A DNA stretch of 64,000 nt from the NCBI GenBank assembly GCA_032716605.1, contig CM064480.1, positions 47,214,932 through 47,278,931 on the forward strand, read 5' to 3'. The DNA comes from Paralithodes platypus (lineage: Eukaryota > Arthropoda > Malacostraca > Decapoda > Lithodidae). The first letter of the stretch is position 1. Every line of letters begins with the position of its first letter. Positions 10,070-22,247 of this stretch are shown piece by piece. Under the pieces are notes generated by a model. The model was not told where the DNA came from and did no database searches. It saw only the letters and a list, made by a program, of their open reading frames with translations. The translations under genes were made by a program, and so were the position numbers.

Positions 10070-13033
10070 TTATTTATTTTTATTTTTTTGAGACAATGAA
10101 CGGAGGAAGGAAAAACACAGATACAACAAAAAGGTCCATGTGCCTAAAGGCATCCTCCATTCATAAAATGTTTGTAACAACTGGATTTAAACATTTTGTA
10201 GATTGTAAGTTTGTGGAAAGCAATTCGAGGGAAGTGAATTCCAAAGAGTAGTAGCTCTGGGGATAAATGAATTCTGATAAGCAGAAGTTCTGCATTGGGG
10301 AGGAGAAAGTGTAAATTCATGGGCGCTCTCAGCTGCCCTAGTTCTACGGGGAAAGATGTGGAGAGGCGGCACAATTGAAGCAAGTTCCTCGGAACAATTG
10401 CTGTGAAAATATCTGTAGAATAATGCAAGGGATGCAACGTTTCTTCGTATGGATAATGTAGGAAGGTCCTGTGTGATTGCAAGGTTATTGATTAATCTAA
10501 TAGCTTTATATTGAATTTTGTCCAACTGCCTCAATGCAACCACTCCACTTCCACCCCACAGAGGTGAACAGTAATCCATCTGAGAACGCACATGACTTTT
10601 ATATATTACGGCCAACTGCTCGTCAGTGAAGAATTCTCGAACTCTGTACAAGAGTCCCAGTTTTTTAGAGGCATTCTTAGCAATGCTACTAACATAATGT
10701 GTCCAGCTCAAGTTAGTAGTTAATGTTACACTGAGAATGTCAATACTAGGGGAAGTGGGTATATTTACATCATTAAAAAATATAAGGGAGTCCGTGAGAT
10801 TCTGTCGGTTAGAAAATTGAATGTACTTGGTTTTCTGTGCATTAAAGGAAACTAGATTTTTTTGTCCCCATTCATTAATTCTAGAAAGGTCCTGGTTCAG
10901 AGAAATTGCAGTGTTTATTTTTGAATTTATAAGATCGGCTTGGGTGAAAGAATTGGTAAATGTGAAGGAACTGTGGAGTGTTGAGTCATCTGCGTAGGAA
11001 TGTATTGGATTATGAGTGGTAGATATGAGATCATTGATATGAATGAGTAACAGAGTTGGGGCCAAAACTGATCCCTGGGGAACACCAGCATTTATTGAGT
11101 GAAATTGAGAATAAAGGCCATCTACCATTACACATATTCTTCTGTTATGAAGATAAGAAGAAATTAGTGGAACTAATGATGCAAGGCCGTAGTGTGACAT
11201 CTTCGACAATAAGGATTGATGCCAGACTCTATCAAATGCCTTTGATATATCCAGTGCTATTGTATGTGTTTCACCATGTTGGTCTGTAGCTTGGTTGATT
11301 TGATGCATAAGAAGGCAAAGAATGTCTGCAGTTTGTCGACATCGTCTAAAACCATATTGCCTATCACTAATTAATTTATTATTCTCAAGATGCTTAATTA
11401 TGTGATTATTTAATATAATTTCAAAGACTTTACCAAGAGTGGAAGTTATAGCTATTGGTCTGTAGTTTGATGGATCTGAAGAGGCACCTTTTTTAGGAAC
11501 TGGATGGATGTTTGCTTCTTTCCAGGGTACTGGGAAGCATGAGGTATGAGTATACAGACGGAAATGTTTTGCCAATACAGGAGCGAGCACCAAGGAGCAA
11601 TTCTTAAGTACTATTGGAGGAATTTCATCTGGATCAGGAGCCTTATCTACTGAGAGATTCTGCAAAATATTTTTGACATGTCTGGTGTGGATCTTAAGTG
11701 AGGGAATTTCAGGCGAATTAAAATTAAGTACAGGGACATCTTGATTTATTTCATCTAAGGTTGAGTTGGTGGAGAAAATATCCGCAAGAAGGTTAGATTT
11801 ACCTCGTGGGTCACTTACAAGATTGCCAGTCGGAGATTTTAATGGTGGAATGGATGAAGCAGTAGTGAAGTTGGATTTGAATGAGTTAAGAGTAGACCAA
11901 AATATTTTGTTATCATTTGGATTATTTAGAAGTGTATTTGCCTGCTTGTGGAGAAAGTTTGATTTAGTTAGGTTTAATACAGTTTTGGCATGATTTCTGA
12001 TGTTTCTAAAGTAATTAAAGGCTTCATGTGTTTTTGATCTTGTGTATGCATTGTAGGCTATTGCTTTTTGTTCAGTTACTCTAGCATAATTATGGTCAAA
12101 CCATTTAGGTGAATTAGATCTTTTACTGTACTTTTGATGAGAAATAAAAGTTTCCATTCCAATTTTTACAAAATCTTGTATGTTGCTCAAGGTGGAGTGT
12201 GCATCATTAGAATAGAAAGAGGTCCAGGGAATATCAATAAAGAAACCTTGAAGACCCTCCCAGTCTGCCCTATCGTAATGCCATTTAGTCACCAAAACAG
12301 GTTCAGAGTGGGAAGGTGTGGTAGGTGATAGACAGGTGGCCTGTATCAGACAGTGATCAGAAGATCCAAGCGGGGACCTCACTGTAACATCATAATTTTC
12401 TGAATTGGTTGTTAAAAATAAGTCCAGTAGGTGGGAATTATGATTAGGATTATCTGGTACATGGGTGGGTTGGTTGACTAGTTGAGTGAGATTAAATGAG
12501 TCTGCAAATAGCTCTCATTCAAGACCAGCATCATCAGTCCTGGCTGAATGAGTGGGCCATTCAACATTATGGACATTAAAATCACCCAACACAGTGATTT
12601 CAGAAGAAGCATTTAAGTTGAGGACACGGAGTTGTGAGGACAGAGAATAAAAAAAACTTTGCTCTGGAGGAGTATTTGGGGAACGGTAGATGCAACATAT
12701 GTATTTAAATTTACCAGCAGAAATTAATTTGTATATAGAATAATCAAAATAGGGACAATTGAAACTAGTAACCTCCTCCAGGGCAATTTCAGATTTTGCG
12801 AAGCAACATACACCTCCTTTAGGTCTGAAATTTTGGAGCAGTTGATAACCTGGAAAATTAAATCTAGACATGTTAGATGTGGATGTTACTTGAGTCTCTG
12901 TCAAAAAAAGGACAGTAGGGGATTCTGCTTGAAGAAATTGGTGTACATAATTGATGTTAGAGTGAAGTCCCCTTATATTACTAAAGAAAAAGCTGCACCG
13001 ACGAGCAGCTTTGGAACGTTGCAATGCTCTTGT
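10070..13033 (-). mobile_element. LINE J, copy J1 (non-LTR retrotransposon)
   Basis: Minus-strand element whose 3' end is a T-rich run (A tail on its own strand) at about 10070-10090. It parallels copy J2 closely from 10091 to 13033, where the match stops abruptly, so J1 is 5' truncated there or joined to LINE B. It carries endonuclease and reverse transcriptase coding sequence. Confidence 0.85.
10187..13024 (-). pseudogene. LINE J1 endonuclease/reverse transcriptase, one nonsense codon and C-terminal frameshift
   Basis: Encodes an APE-type endonuclease (NIRGLHSN, YRSPNTPPEQS, GDFNVHN, GSSDHCLI) and reverse transcriptase (NYRPIAITS, ALDISKAFDRVWH, AGVPQGSVLAPT, catalytic SYADDSTLH). These nick target DNA and copy the element RNA. 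The frame is continuous except for a TGA at 12515-12517 where J2 has a Cys codon. Near 10230 an extra G relative to J2 shifts the last residues. Other differences from J2 are mostly single substitutions, such as KAPDPDE versus KAPGPDE. It is a recently dead paralogue of J2. Confidence 0.85.
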
Positions 13034-13381
13034 AACGAGTAAATGTCACATGTAACATATGACTAGTGTATCTGTTTTATTTTATTTGTATTATTATGTT
13101 TTTTAGATATTTCAATCACTCGCTGTATCCGCGTTGTCTCTACCATTGTCCGCAAGGATGGCACTCGTCTAAACCCTGTGGGTTCAGCACGCATGGGTCG
13201 TCTCCTACACAAAGCAGTCCGCAGACATGGATAAAAAAACGCCATCCGAGAAGAAGCAGCAGTGACATATAATTATCATCCAACGCCAAGCAAAAAACAG
13301 AAGCAACCGAGGACCACCAGCGATAAGGACTGAGGACAGCCATGAACATAAATGTAGATCCGACAAGAACCAAAAATATTA

Positions 13382-13869
13382 TTAACCCATAATTAGCGGC
13401 GAGCAACATAAGTCGAGTTAAATAAAGCTGGACTATGTGGCGGCGCTCGACATAACTCGAGTGGCAATTTCAGCACGTAATGTGGCTGAGAGAGAGAGAC
13501 AAGTGGTGGCAGGAGACTAGCGAGCGTATGACTGCTCCAGACCACCACGGCGAACCTACTGACACAAATCTCAGCTCCCTCCTCCCTCTCTCACTCGCTA
13601 CATACTCAATTATGTACTGAAAGTACCGAATTACCTGCTTTTTGCACTTGCGTTGCACGGTTATTGCAAGAAAACTATCCATCATACAAGGATCGTTATG
13701 GTGTCATTCGAAAGCTCTGTTTATGCCCTTTCAGGGATAGGTACTTGTTTTACGTTCTGGGTCTTATTTAGGCATGAAAATGATCACGTAAACAGCCCTA
13801 TTTTGGCTAAAAACACCCCGCTGTGCGGTACACATAAATAAACCGCATAGGCCGCTCGTAAGGTGTTAA
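13382..13869. mobile_element. Element A, copy 1 (488-bp TTAA-flanked element)
   Basis: TTAA at 13382-13385 and 13866-13869. Imperfect inverted ends: TTAACCCATAATTAGCGGC against the reverse complement TTAACACCTTACGAGCGGC, 14 of 19 matching. The internal sequence is non-coding, with a GA/CT hairpin-prone segment. Removing it joins LINE B sequence in one reading frame. CCC inside TTAA suggests a piggyBac-type non-autonomous element. Confidence 0.75.
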
Positions 13870-14902
13870 AGAGCGTTCCCTGAGTTCTAAAATAACTAAT
13901 TTAAAGGTTTTCTATGCAATCGCTCGTAGCATACGCAATAAATTTTCAGATTTAGAGGAGCTAGTGTTTACAGAAAATTATGAAGTGATTGGCATAACAG
14001 AATCTTGGCTCAATACAGAAGATAGAGACTTTTTAGCAGAGTATTCACTTCCCGGTTATGTAATGTTTGACAAAAGCCAAATAAATCGAAATTGAGGTGG
14101 CGTTTTACTTTATATCAAAGAAAGTCTTAACCCTACCCTCTTGTCAAAACCTCAAATTGTGAACGTCGACACATCTTTTGTGCTAATAAAGAATAATAAA
14201 GGTACAAAAATAATACTTGCATTAATATACAGACCTCCAGCTCAATCAGTGCAAACTGACCGAGAAATTTACGAACAAATTGCAGATGTAAGTAACTCAC
14301 AAGATACCGTAATTTTTGGCGACTTTAATTTACCTGTGACCAAGTGGGGCGATACTCTTACTTCACACTCCGGACAATTCTTGTATACGAACTTGCAAGA
14401 GAGTTCGCTTTATCAATTTGTTCGAACGCCGACCCGTGGTAATAACGTTCTTGACATGTACTTGCAACAAAAGAAGAATTGAAAGAGAATTTGAATGTTG
14501 GTGATGAATTCAGTAACAGCGACCATCGTACGATAACTTTCACTTTAAAGTTTACTAGTAACGAACCAAATAGTAGCATCGAAAAAGTCCCTAATTTCAA
14601 GAAAGCAAACTTCCATAAACTTAGAGCTAGGTTTAAAGAAACTGACTGAGCTTTTTAATTAACAATAACGACATAAATACATCTTGGAAGTTATTCGAAA
14701 CCACTTACCTAAAAGCAGTGCAAGATTGCATACCATCGAAAATACGGCGTCCAGGCCATAATAATAAGCCCAAATGGTGGAATAAAGATATTTCAAACTG
14801 CTTGCTTGCTAAAAAATTTGCTAATGATAGATTAAAATCCTCACAAAATGACGAGGAACGGGTGAAATTTGTAGAGCTATGACGCAAAGCCAAAAAAGTT
14901 AA
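13870..14902 (+). pseudogene. LINE B endonuclease domain, decayed
   Basis: APE-type endonuclease readable from about 13872: SIRNKF, GITESWLN, LIYRPPAQS, GDFNLPVTKW and SDHRTITF motifs in order, the last two contributing catalytic residues in this family. Lesions are TGA 14093-14095, a one-base loss near 14459, TGA 14647-14649 and TGA 14880-14882. Two of the stops (14093 and 14880) look like CpG-type CGA to TGA changes. The domain ends at the second element A insertion and continues beyond it. Confidence 0.8.
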
Positions 14903-15391
14903 TTAACCCTTAATTAGCGGCTCACCACATAAGTCGAGTTAAATAAAGCTGGACTATGTGGCGGCGCTCGACATAACTCGAGTGGCAATTTCAGCACGTA
15001 ATGTTGCTGAGAGAGAGAGACAAGTGGTGGCAGGAGAGTAGCGAGCGTATGACTGCTCCAGACCACTGCGGCGAACCTACTGACACGAATCTCACCTCCC
15101 TCCTACCTCTCTCACTCGCTATATAAGGAATTGTATGGGGAAAGTGCCTAATTACATGCTTTTTGCACTCGCGTTGCACGGTTATTGCAAGAAAACTAGC
15201 CATCATAAAAGGATCGTTATGGTGTCATTCGAAAGCTCTGTTTATGCCCTTTCAGGGATAGATACTTGTTTTACGTTCAGGGGTCTTATTTAGGCATGAA
15301 AATGATCACGTAAACAGCCCTATTTTGGCTAAAAACACCCCGCTGGGCGGTACATATAAATAAACCGCATAGGCCGCTCGTAAGGTGTTAA
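14903..15391. mobile_element. Element A, copy 2 (489 bp) in LINE B
   Basis: Nearly the same as copy 1 along its length, ends included. The left side reads TTAATTAACCC and the right side GGTGTTAAGC. Excising 489 bp to leave one TTAA restores the LINE B frame exactly (codons for A-K-K-V-K-Q-S-K across the junction), direct evidence for insertion into a TTAA. Confidence 0.85.
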
Positions 15392-16805
15392 GCAAAGTAA
15401 AAAGACCTTAGAATTACATATTGCGAATCAAAGTAAAACAAACCCGAAAGAATTCTATAGTTATATCAGAAAGAAAAAAGTAGTTACTTCAACTGTTGGA
15501 CCGTTAGTCGATGAAAATGGAGAATACGCCAAAGACGAAGTACAAATGAGTAATGCCCTCAATACCTTCTTTGCATCAGTTTTTACAACAGAAGACCTCA
15601 GTGATATCCCTACACCATCGCCGATTCAGATTGATAATTCAGATGTTCTAAGCAATATCACCGTTACAGAGAGAGAAGTATTGAATTGTTTAGATAAACT
15701 CAAGGTAAATAAAACGCCTGGACCTGATACAATCTCACCTAGAGTTCTAAAGGAAGCTAAGGATGAGCTCTCCAAACCACTGACATTACTATTCAATAAA
15801 TCCTTGCAGTCTGGAACTATGCCTGATCAGTGGAAGCTAGCCAACGTAACACCGATATTAAAAAAAGGCAGCAAATCCCTACCCAGTAACTATCGTCCAA
15901 TTAGCTTAACCTCAGTTGTATGTAAAATGCTAGAAACGGTCATCCGAGACAGACTCGTAAATCACTTAGAGGAAAATAACATACTTAAAGATACTCAACA
16001 AGGCTTTCGTAAAAAACGTTCCTGTTTAACAAACCTCTTAGACTTCTTGCACGATATCCTCAACCTCTACGATGAGTGTAAAGCTGTAGATATTATATAC
16101 CTTGATTTTCAAAAGGCCTTTGACAAAGTTCCCCACAAACGTTTACTGCTAAAACTAAAAGCGCATGGAATACAATACGGTGTGTTGAAATGGATAGAAA
16201 ATTGGCTCAGCAACAGAAAGCAAGGAGTAGTCATAAACGGTAAGGCATCTAAATGGACCAATGTAAGTAGCGGGGTACCTCAGGGATCGGTACTAGGACC
16301 AATTCTCTTTCTAATTTACATCAACGACATAGATGAGGGTCTCACCTGTACAATCTCAAAATTTGCTGACGATACAAAAATTGCAAATAGCGTACTCTCA
16401 AAAGAACAAGTTGACGATATGCAACACAATCTAGATAAATTGTCATGTTGGTCCCAAATTTGGCAAATGAGTTTCAATGCGGATAAATGTAAAGTACTAC
16501 ATATCGCCGATATCGGATACCTAAATGAGAGAGCAAACTATTCGATGAATGGCACTCAGCTTAAGAATGTAAACAGAGAAACCGATCTGGGAGTAACAAT
16601 ATCGAGTAACCTAAAACCGAGTCAACAATGTTCAGAAGTTGTTAAGAAGGCAAACAAAATAATTGGCTTTATAGGCAGGTCATTTGAGCATAAATCCAAA
16701 GAAGTTATCCTAACCCTTTACAATTCCTTAGTCCGCCCTCTTCTGGAATACTGCGTTCAATCCTGGTGCCCTTATTACCAAAAAGATATAAACAAGCTAG
16801 AATGA
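15392..16805 (+). pseudogene. LINE B reverse transcriptase
   Basis: A 419-codon open frame (15546-16805) plus in-frame sequence back to 15392. Motifs in order: NKTPGPD, NVTPILKKG, NYRPISLTS, GFRKKRSCLTNLLDF, YLDFQKAFDKVPH, SGVPQGSVLGPILF and catalytic KFADDTK, then WSQIWQMSFNADKC. The catalytic aspartates are intact. The frame closes at TGA 16803-16805, where family members have Arg before VQRRVTK, so the stop is a CGA to TGA lesion rather than the natural end. Confidence 0.88.
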
Positions 16806-17197
16806 GTTCAACGTAGAGTTACCAAAATGATACCTAGCCTAAAGAACAAACCATATGAAGAGCATCTTAGAGAATTAAATATATTTCCTTTAACCCAGTG
16901 CAGATTAAGAGGTGACTTAATTCAAGTGTTCAAAATCATCAAAGGCATCACAATATGAACTGTAGTAAGTACTTCACTATCGACCAATCTAATTACACGC
17001 GGGGAAACGGTTGCAAAATTATTGGTAAATCTTTTAACTCGCACAAATCTAAGAATTTCTTCTTCAATCGAGTTGTCAACTTGTGGAATGGGCTTCCCCG
17101 AAACGTTATAGACTGCATCACCTTTGATTCATTTAAACTTCGCCTAGACAAATATCTCGCATCAAACCCGCGACTGACTGCGTTTGTAAATGAATAA
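16806..17197 (+). pseudogene. LINE B C-terminal region
   Basis: Continues in frame as VQRRVTKMIP and LRGDLIQVFKI, then shifts by one base near 16945 to an open frame starting at 16955 with FFFNRVVNLWNGLP and FKLRLDKYL, the usual CR1-group carboxyl end. Stop at 17195-17197. Confidence 0.8.
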
Positions 17198-17415
17198 CTT
17201 TATTTTATCCCCCCTCAGTTACTAACCCATCTGTCCTCTACTAACTTCCTAATCCTGCCACGGACATTAGTTCCAGGGCAGTAATTCCCTTTCCAATGTT
17301 CCCTTATCCACTGTAAACCACTGTTTGGACACTTGATCCTCAGTGTTTTGGAGGACAAGCAATCTAGAAGGGTCACTAGGACTGTTGTTGCTTGATTTCC
17401 TTTGTACTCCTTTGT

Positions 17416-18398
17416 ACCAATATATGATCATATTTCATATCATATCTCACATTTAACCATTTTACTCCCATCTCCTACATTAGTTTATTTGGAAATATTC
17501 TGAAGTCTTTCAAAACTCTCTCTCAAAGCATTTTTTTCTCAATCAAAATCTCTCTCCAATGAATGTTTTTCATGCTTTGAACATCTTTCAATATGTTTCT
17601 CACATGTTATACCTGTTGCAATAGCATACACTCCTGAATTAATCTTTTATGTGTATTGATCTCTCAGTGCACTTCCATATATATGTTACTGCGTGTCTTC
17701 CACTGTAGATTTTGTGTATGCTTTAATGTACCTCTTTTAATGTTGCTTTCAAGAGCATCTCTTATGTTAGCTTTCTTCTTGCATAAGTTTTACTGCAACT
17801 CGCATTGCATTTATCTTCCTACATCGGTTCAAATGCACGTTGGAAGCGTAACTCTAAGTGCACTATTCGTAGTTACTGAAAATCCCATTTTCTAGTCTTC
17901 ACTGCATCTTTTATGCTACATTTTGGCTCGTACATTCCTTGATTTTGGCCCTTTCACTCTTTCAATTCTGGGGGAGACACTCGTCACAAGCACTTATGCC
18001 TTTTGTCTCTCTCATCCACTTATTAAAAAAAAAAAAAAAATTTAACAGTGGCTCTCTTAATGCATATCTTACGCGTATAGTTTATTTACCTTTTACTGAA
18101 TCTTTATCACTAACTCCATCTTTCATGCCCAAACCCATTGTGCTTTTGTTTTGCCTGCCGTTGTCAAAATCACACACGACCCCCCACCCCCCTTCTCCCC
18201 ACCTTTTATAGTTGCTACCATTACACTACATTCACTACACAACACCTGTACAATCCATCTTCATACTTTCATTTATCGTACATTTGTTTGCAAACTTTAT
18301 TCACTCAATAGGTTCTTGTTGCTTCTTTCACAATATTTATGCAAGTTACGTCTCCCCCCTTTACACACAATGCTTTCACACTATAGTCTATTTTTGTT
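17416..18398. other. Unannotated AT/CT-rich DNA
   Basis: T- and C-rich sequence with an A run near 18026-18041. Short open frames are hydrophobic and unsupported. Nothing recognisable. Confidence 0.5.
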
Positions 18399-18585
18399 CC
18401 AGCTGATGGTGAATTGCTATCTCTCCATCCTAATTACTCGGCTATTACCATGATTTTGTAGTGAAATATGTTGCTAATTATGAAAACTTGGCAATAATAT
18501 GACGCACAGACATAGAAATATCATATTTTTCCAGTAAGAATCGAAAAATCAGATGCTAAAGGATTCAATTTACCATCAACAGGAA
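18399..18585. mobile_element. Foldback element, unit 1 of 3
   Basis: Starts CCAGCTGATGGTGAATTG and ends with the near reverse complement CAATTTACCATCAACAGG. The interior holds GAAATATGTTGCTAATTATG, shared with two further units downstream. Confidence 0.6.
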
Positions 18586-18784
18586 AAAAATAGACTATAC
18601 ATACTAAATGCCCGGCCCATGTTTCCATAGTACGTATATTACAGATGATGTCGCTTTCATTAAATGTTTCAACTATGTCCCAAATACCGAATACATCATT
18701 CAACGTATCTCACACAAAATGCTCTTCGCATATACACACCATACTCTTCACATAAGTTCTTGATAATTCCTTTTCGATATTTTT

Positions 18785-18964
18785 CCCAGCTGACGGTAAA
18801 TGACTGTCTTTATCTTCATTATTATTCAGATTTTGTAGCGAAATATGTTGCTAATTATGAGAACTTGGCACTAATGTGAAGCAGATACATAGTAGTTTCT
18901 TATGTCCCCGTTAATTATATAAAAAATATGTTGCTAAGCGATTACATTTTCCGTTAGTTGAAAT
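18785..18964. mobile_element. Foldback element, unit 2 of 3
   Basis: Starts CCCAGCTGACGGTAAATG and ends CATTTTCCGTTAGTTGAAAT. Interior as in unit 1 with substitutions. Confidence 0.6.
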
Positions 18965-19089
18965 GAAACCTAGTATAATTTATCATCTCACAATACGGTC
19001 TCCAATAATTGACCTTTACATAGTTTGCCACACACCACTCGTTCACTATTTCACACTTCTCATCCATAAAGACTATACCCTGTTTCTTT

Positions 19090-19282
19090 TCAACTGACGG
19101 TAAATTGCAAAGTTCCAATCAACATTAATTTTGTCAGTTATTATTAAGATTTTGTCGTGAAATATGGTGCTAATTATATAAACTTGGTCTTGATATGATG
19201 CAGAGACATAGTGGTTATATATTTTGCCATTAAGTATCGAGAACTTAGCTGCTAAGGGATTCAATTAACCGCCAGATGAAAT
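19090..19282. mobile_element. Foldback element, unit 3 of 3
   Basis: Starts TCAACTGACGGTAAATTGC and ends TCAATTAACCGCCAGATGAA. The three units lie in the same orientation with starts 386 and 305 bp apart, and the spacers also share short CACAC/TTCAC-rich segments. Confidence 0.6.
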
Positions 19283-19867
19283 TAAACCGAGTTCCTCGCA
19301 CTACACATTCATCACTAGTCTTCACCCTTCACACTACACATTGTTGACTCATCACCTTCACTGCCTCTCCCTTCCAGCCACATGAGTGTTTCCCTGTCAG
19401 CTACGACCTTTTATTGCCTAGTTTAATTTAGACTACTATCACACCGCTCTCACTCTCACTCTCTCTCTCTCTCTCAAACACACACACACACACAAACTTG
19501 TCTTGTTTCCATAACAGAAGAACAAAGTTGTACACAACTCATGCCACAAAGAACATCAATTTTCATTATTAGGTAAGTGGAATTATATGCTTCAATTAAG
19601 ACTTCATCCTACTAGAATAACAATATTTGTTTCATATTAATGCAAGTATGATATTCACATCAATAGTTGATTGTCTTTCATTGTTTCTACTTTGAATGCA
19701 GGAAAACATATTCAATGAAAACAAAGCTCATGCACCAAATGGTGTCCTCCATCCAGAAGATGCTTTAATTCAGTATAATACTATAATAACAAGGATTGAA
19801 ACGCAAGCAAATAATATATACCTAGTATCACTTGCTTAGATGTTTACCTCCCACCATAACCATCTTG

Positions 19868-19868
<1 letters not shown>
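19283..19868. other. Unannotated DNA
   Basis: Contains small CT and CA runs at about 19445-19495. No gene seen. Confidence 0.5.
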
Positions 19869-19939
<71 letters not shown>

Positions 19940-19983
19940 GGTATATATATATATACTGTATATATATATACTGTATATACACA

Positions 19984-20033
<50 letters not shown>

Positions 20034-20035
20034 TA
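19869..20035. repeat. (AT)n microsatellite with ACCGGT and CTGTA interruptions
   Basis: About 165 bp of AT dinucleotides broken by short palindromic interruptions. It abuts the outer end of the inverted duplication that starts at 20065. Confidence 0.95.
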
Positions 20036-20064
20036 TATTGTATACATAGTATACAGTATATGGG

Positions 20065-20870
20065 AATTAGTAGGATGAAATTAGTTGATGAAACAAAATA
20101 ATTTTGACCCTACTCTTTTGAGAAGTGCAGTATGGGTGGAACCTCCCCACACATGCAAACATTACTAGATACATAGGCACACTGTACCACTGTGCAGAAC
20201 AAGTAGCTTTACAGGGGTAAAGAACCCACAGAGATGTTTGAGCACACATGACTTCTTGGGAGCTGCTTTAACAAGAGTGGTGATATGGTCTTTCCAAGAA
20301 AGATCAGAAGAAGAAAAAAAGACACCAAGAATAATGAGAGAAGGGAAAGGGTTGATATGTGTGTTGTTGAGGAGTAAGGGATAGTCGTATGGAAGATTGT
20401 GACAGGTAGATTGATAGAGAAATTGGGTTTTGGTGGCATTGATAGTAACAATATTTTCTCTGCCCCCAGATGAAAATAGTTGACATATCAGAAGGTAGGC
20501 GTGCTATGGTCTCAGCACGTGAGTTTTGAAGGGATTGCATGAAGGAACATTGTAGAAAACAAGTTTGAGTATTGCAAGGTAGAGTCATCAGCATATGAAT
20601 TGATAGGACTAGGGGTACAGTTGAGAAGATCATTAATAAATATTTGAAAGAGAAATGGAGATAAAACAGCCCTGAGGAACACAAGTGTTGATAGGTTGAG
20701 GAAGAGGGCGATTGCCATCCACAACTGCATGGCAGCTTTGGTACCTCTAGAAAGGACATTAGAGATAAAGGCACAGATAGAGGGATAAACGCCGAAGGAG
20801 GGTAGTTTGAAGTTATTTGTGTCAGATTCAAGCATAGTACAAAAGGTCTCACCACAGTCCCGAAAGGGGG
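20065..20870 (-). pseudogene. LINE F reverse transcriptase fragment, left arm
   Basis: Minus-strand remnants of a jockey/CR1-group reverse transcriptase: a fragment around the GVPQG region (LVFLRAVLSP), the catalytic NSYADDSTLQYS, and, frameshifted further on, ILGV and SWKDHI-like motifs. It resembles LINE J in the YADDSTL motif but is a different family. Multiple frameshifts; dead. Confidence 0.75.
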
Positions 20871-22247
20871 AGGATCAAAAGTTATGATTCATTTAAATCA
20901 CATCAATTTCGCTGAGATGGTTGGTCTTTACAAGCTAAATCCAATAGTAATGTGTTCACATTAAAACCTTCAAGGTCAAAGGTCAATTCCAACTATTCTT
21001 ATAATTCTGGCAAAGTAAGTAACAATCATTTACCAAACTAAACTTGTGTCCTAGATTTGTTTATAGAATTATCATGAAATATGCAATATACTCCAACTGA
21101 AAAGTCAAAATAAAAGGTCAGGGTCAGAATTTAGCACTTTCAGACTTTCATCATTCAGATTTCATCAAAAACGTTGTTAGTTGCACTATATATACAGTAT
21201 ATAGTGCAACTAACACAACGTTTTTGATGAACTCTGAATGATGAAAGTCTGTAATTACTAAACTCTGACCCTGACCTTTTATTTTGACTTTTCAGTTGGA
21301 GTATATTGTATATTTCATGATAATTCTATTAACAAATCAAGTACACAAGCTTAATTTGGTAAATGATTATTACTTACTTTGCCAGAATTATAATTATAAT
21401 AGTTGAAATTGACCTTTGAACTTGAAGGTTTTAATGTGAACACATTACTATTGGATTTAGCCTGTAAAGAGCAACCATCTCAGCGAAATTGATGTGATTT
21501 AAATTAATCGTAACTTTTGAAACTCCTCTTTTCGGGACTATGGCGAGACCTTTTTTACTATGCTTGAATCTGACACAAATAACTTATTTTCAAACTACCC
21601 TCCTTCGGCGTTTATCCCTCTATCTGTGCCTTTAGCTCTAATGTCCTTTCTAGAGGTACCAAAGCTGCCATGCAGTTGTGGACGGCCATCGCGCTCTTCC
21701 TCAACCTATCAACACTTGTGTTCCTCAGGGCTGTTTTATACTCAAACTTGTTTTCTACAATGTCCCTTCATGCAATCCCTTCAAAACTCACGTGCTGAGG
21801 CCATAGCATGCCTACCTTCTGATATGTCAACTATTTTCATCTGGGGGCAGAGAAAATATTGTTACTATCAATGCCACCAAAACCCAATTTCTCTTATCAA
21901 TCTACCTGTCACAATCTTCCACACGACTATCCCTTACTCCTCAACAACACACATATCAACCCTTCGCCTTCTCTCAGAATTCTTGGTGTCATTTTTTCTT
22001 CTGATCTTTCTTGGAAAGACCATATCACCACTCTTGTTAAAGCAGCTCCCAAAAAGTTGGGTGTGCTCAAACATCTCTGTGGGTTCTTTACCCCTGTAAA
22101 GCTACTTGTTCTGCACAGTGGTACAGTGTACCCATGTATCGAGTACTGTTCTCATGTGTGGGGAGGTTAGACCCATACTGCACTTCTCAAAAGAGTAGAG
22201 TCAAAAGCATTTTGTTTCATCAACTAATTTCCTCCTGCTAATTCCTT
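20065..22247. repeat. Large inverted duplication (palindrome) of a LINE fragment
   Basis: The left arm (20065-21195, about 1.13 kb) and right arm (21195-22247, about 1.05 kb) are reverse complements with scattered substitutions. The centre at 21174-21212 is an exact 17-bp inverted repeat with a 5-base loop. The right arm lacks about 90 bp present in the left arm (left-arm 20577-20667). The arms carry LINE F reverse transcriptase sequence in opposite orientations. Confidence 0.9.

Larger units (their letters stand above)
13034..17415 (+). mobile_element. LINE B (CR1-like), with two nested 488-bp insertions
   Basis: A CR1/jockey-group LINE on the plus strand: a 5' region (13034-13381), endonuclease (13870-14902), reverse transcriptase (15392-16805) and C-terminal region to 17197, then a 3' UTR to about 17415. 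Element A copies split it at 13382 and 14903. A second 3'-end fragment of the family lies at 36268-36485, sharing the stretch around GTTGTTGCTTGAT and CTCCTTT. The 5' boundary is inferred from where J1 ends. Confidence 0.75.

Noticed and set aside
10048..12328. Plus-strand open frames in 10-12.4 kb (and 40.3-42.3 kb)
   Set aside because: Antisense shadows of LINE J coding sequence; they recur in both copies only because the LINE does.
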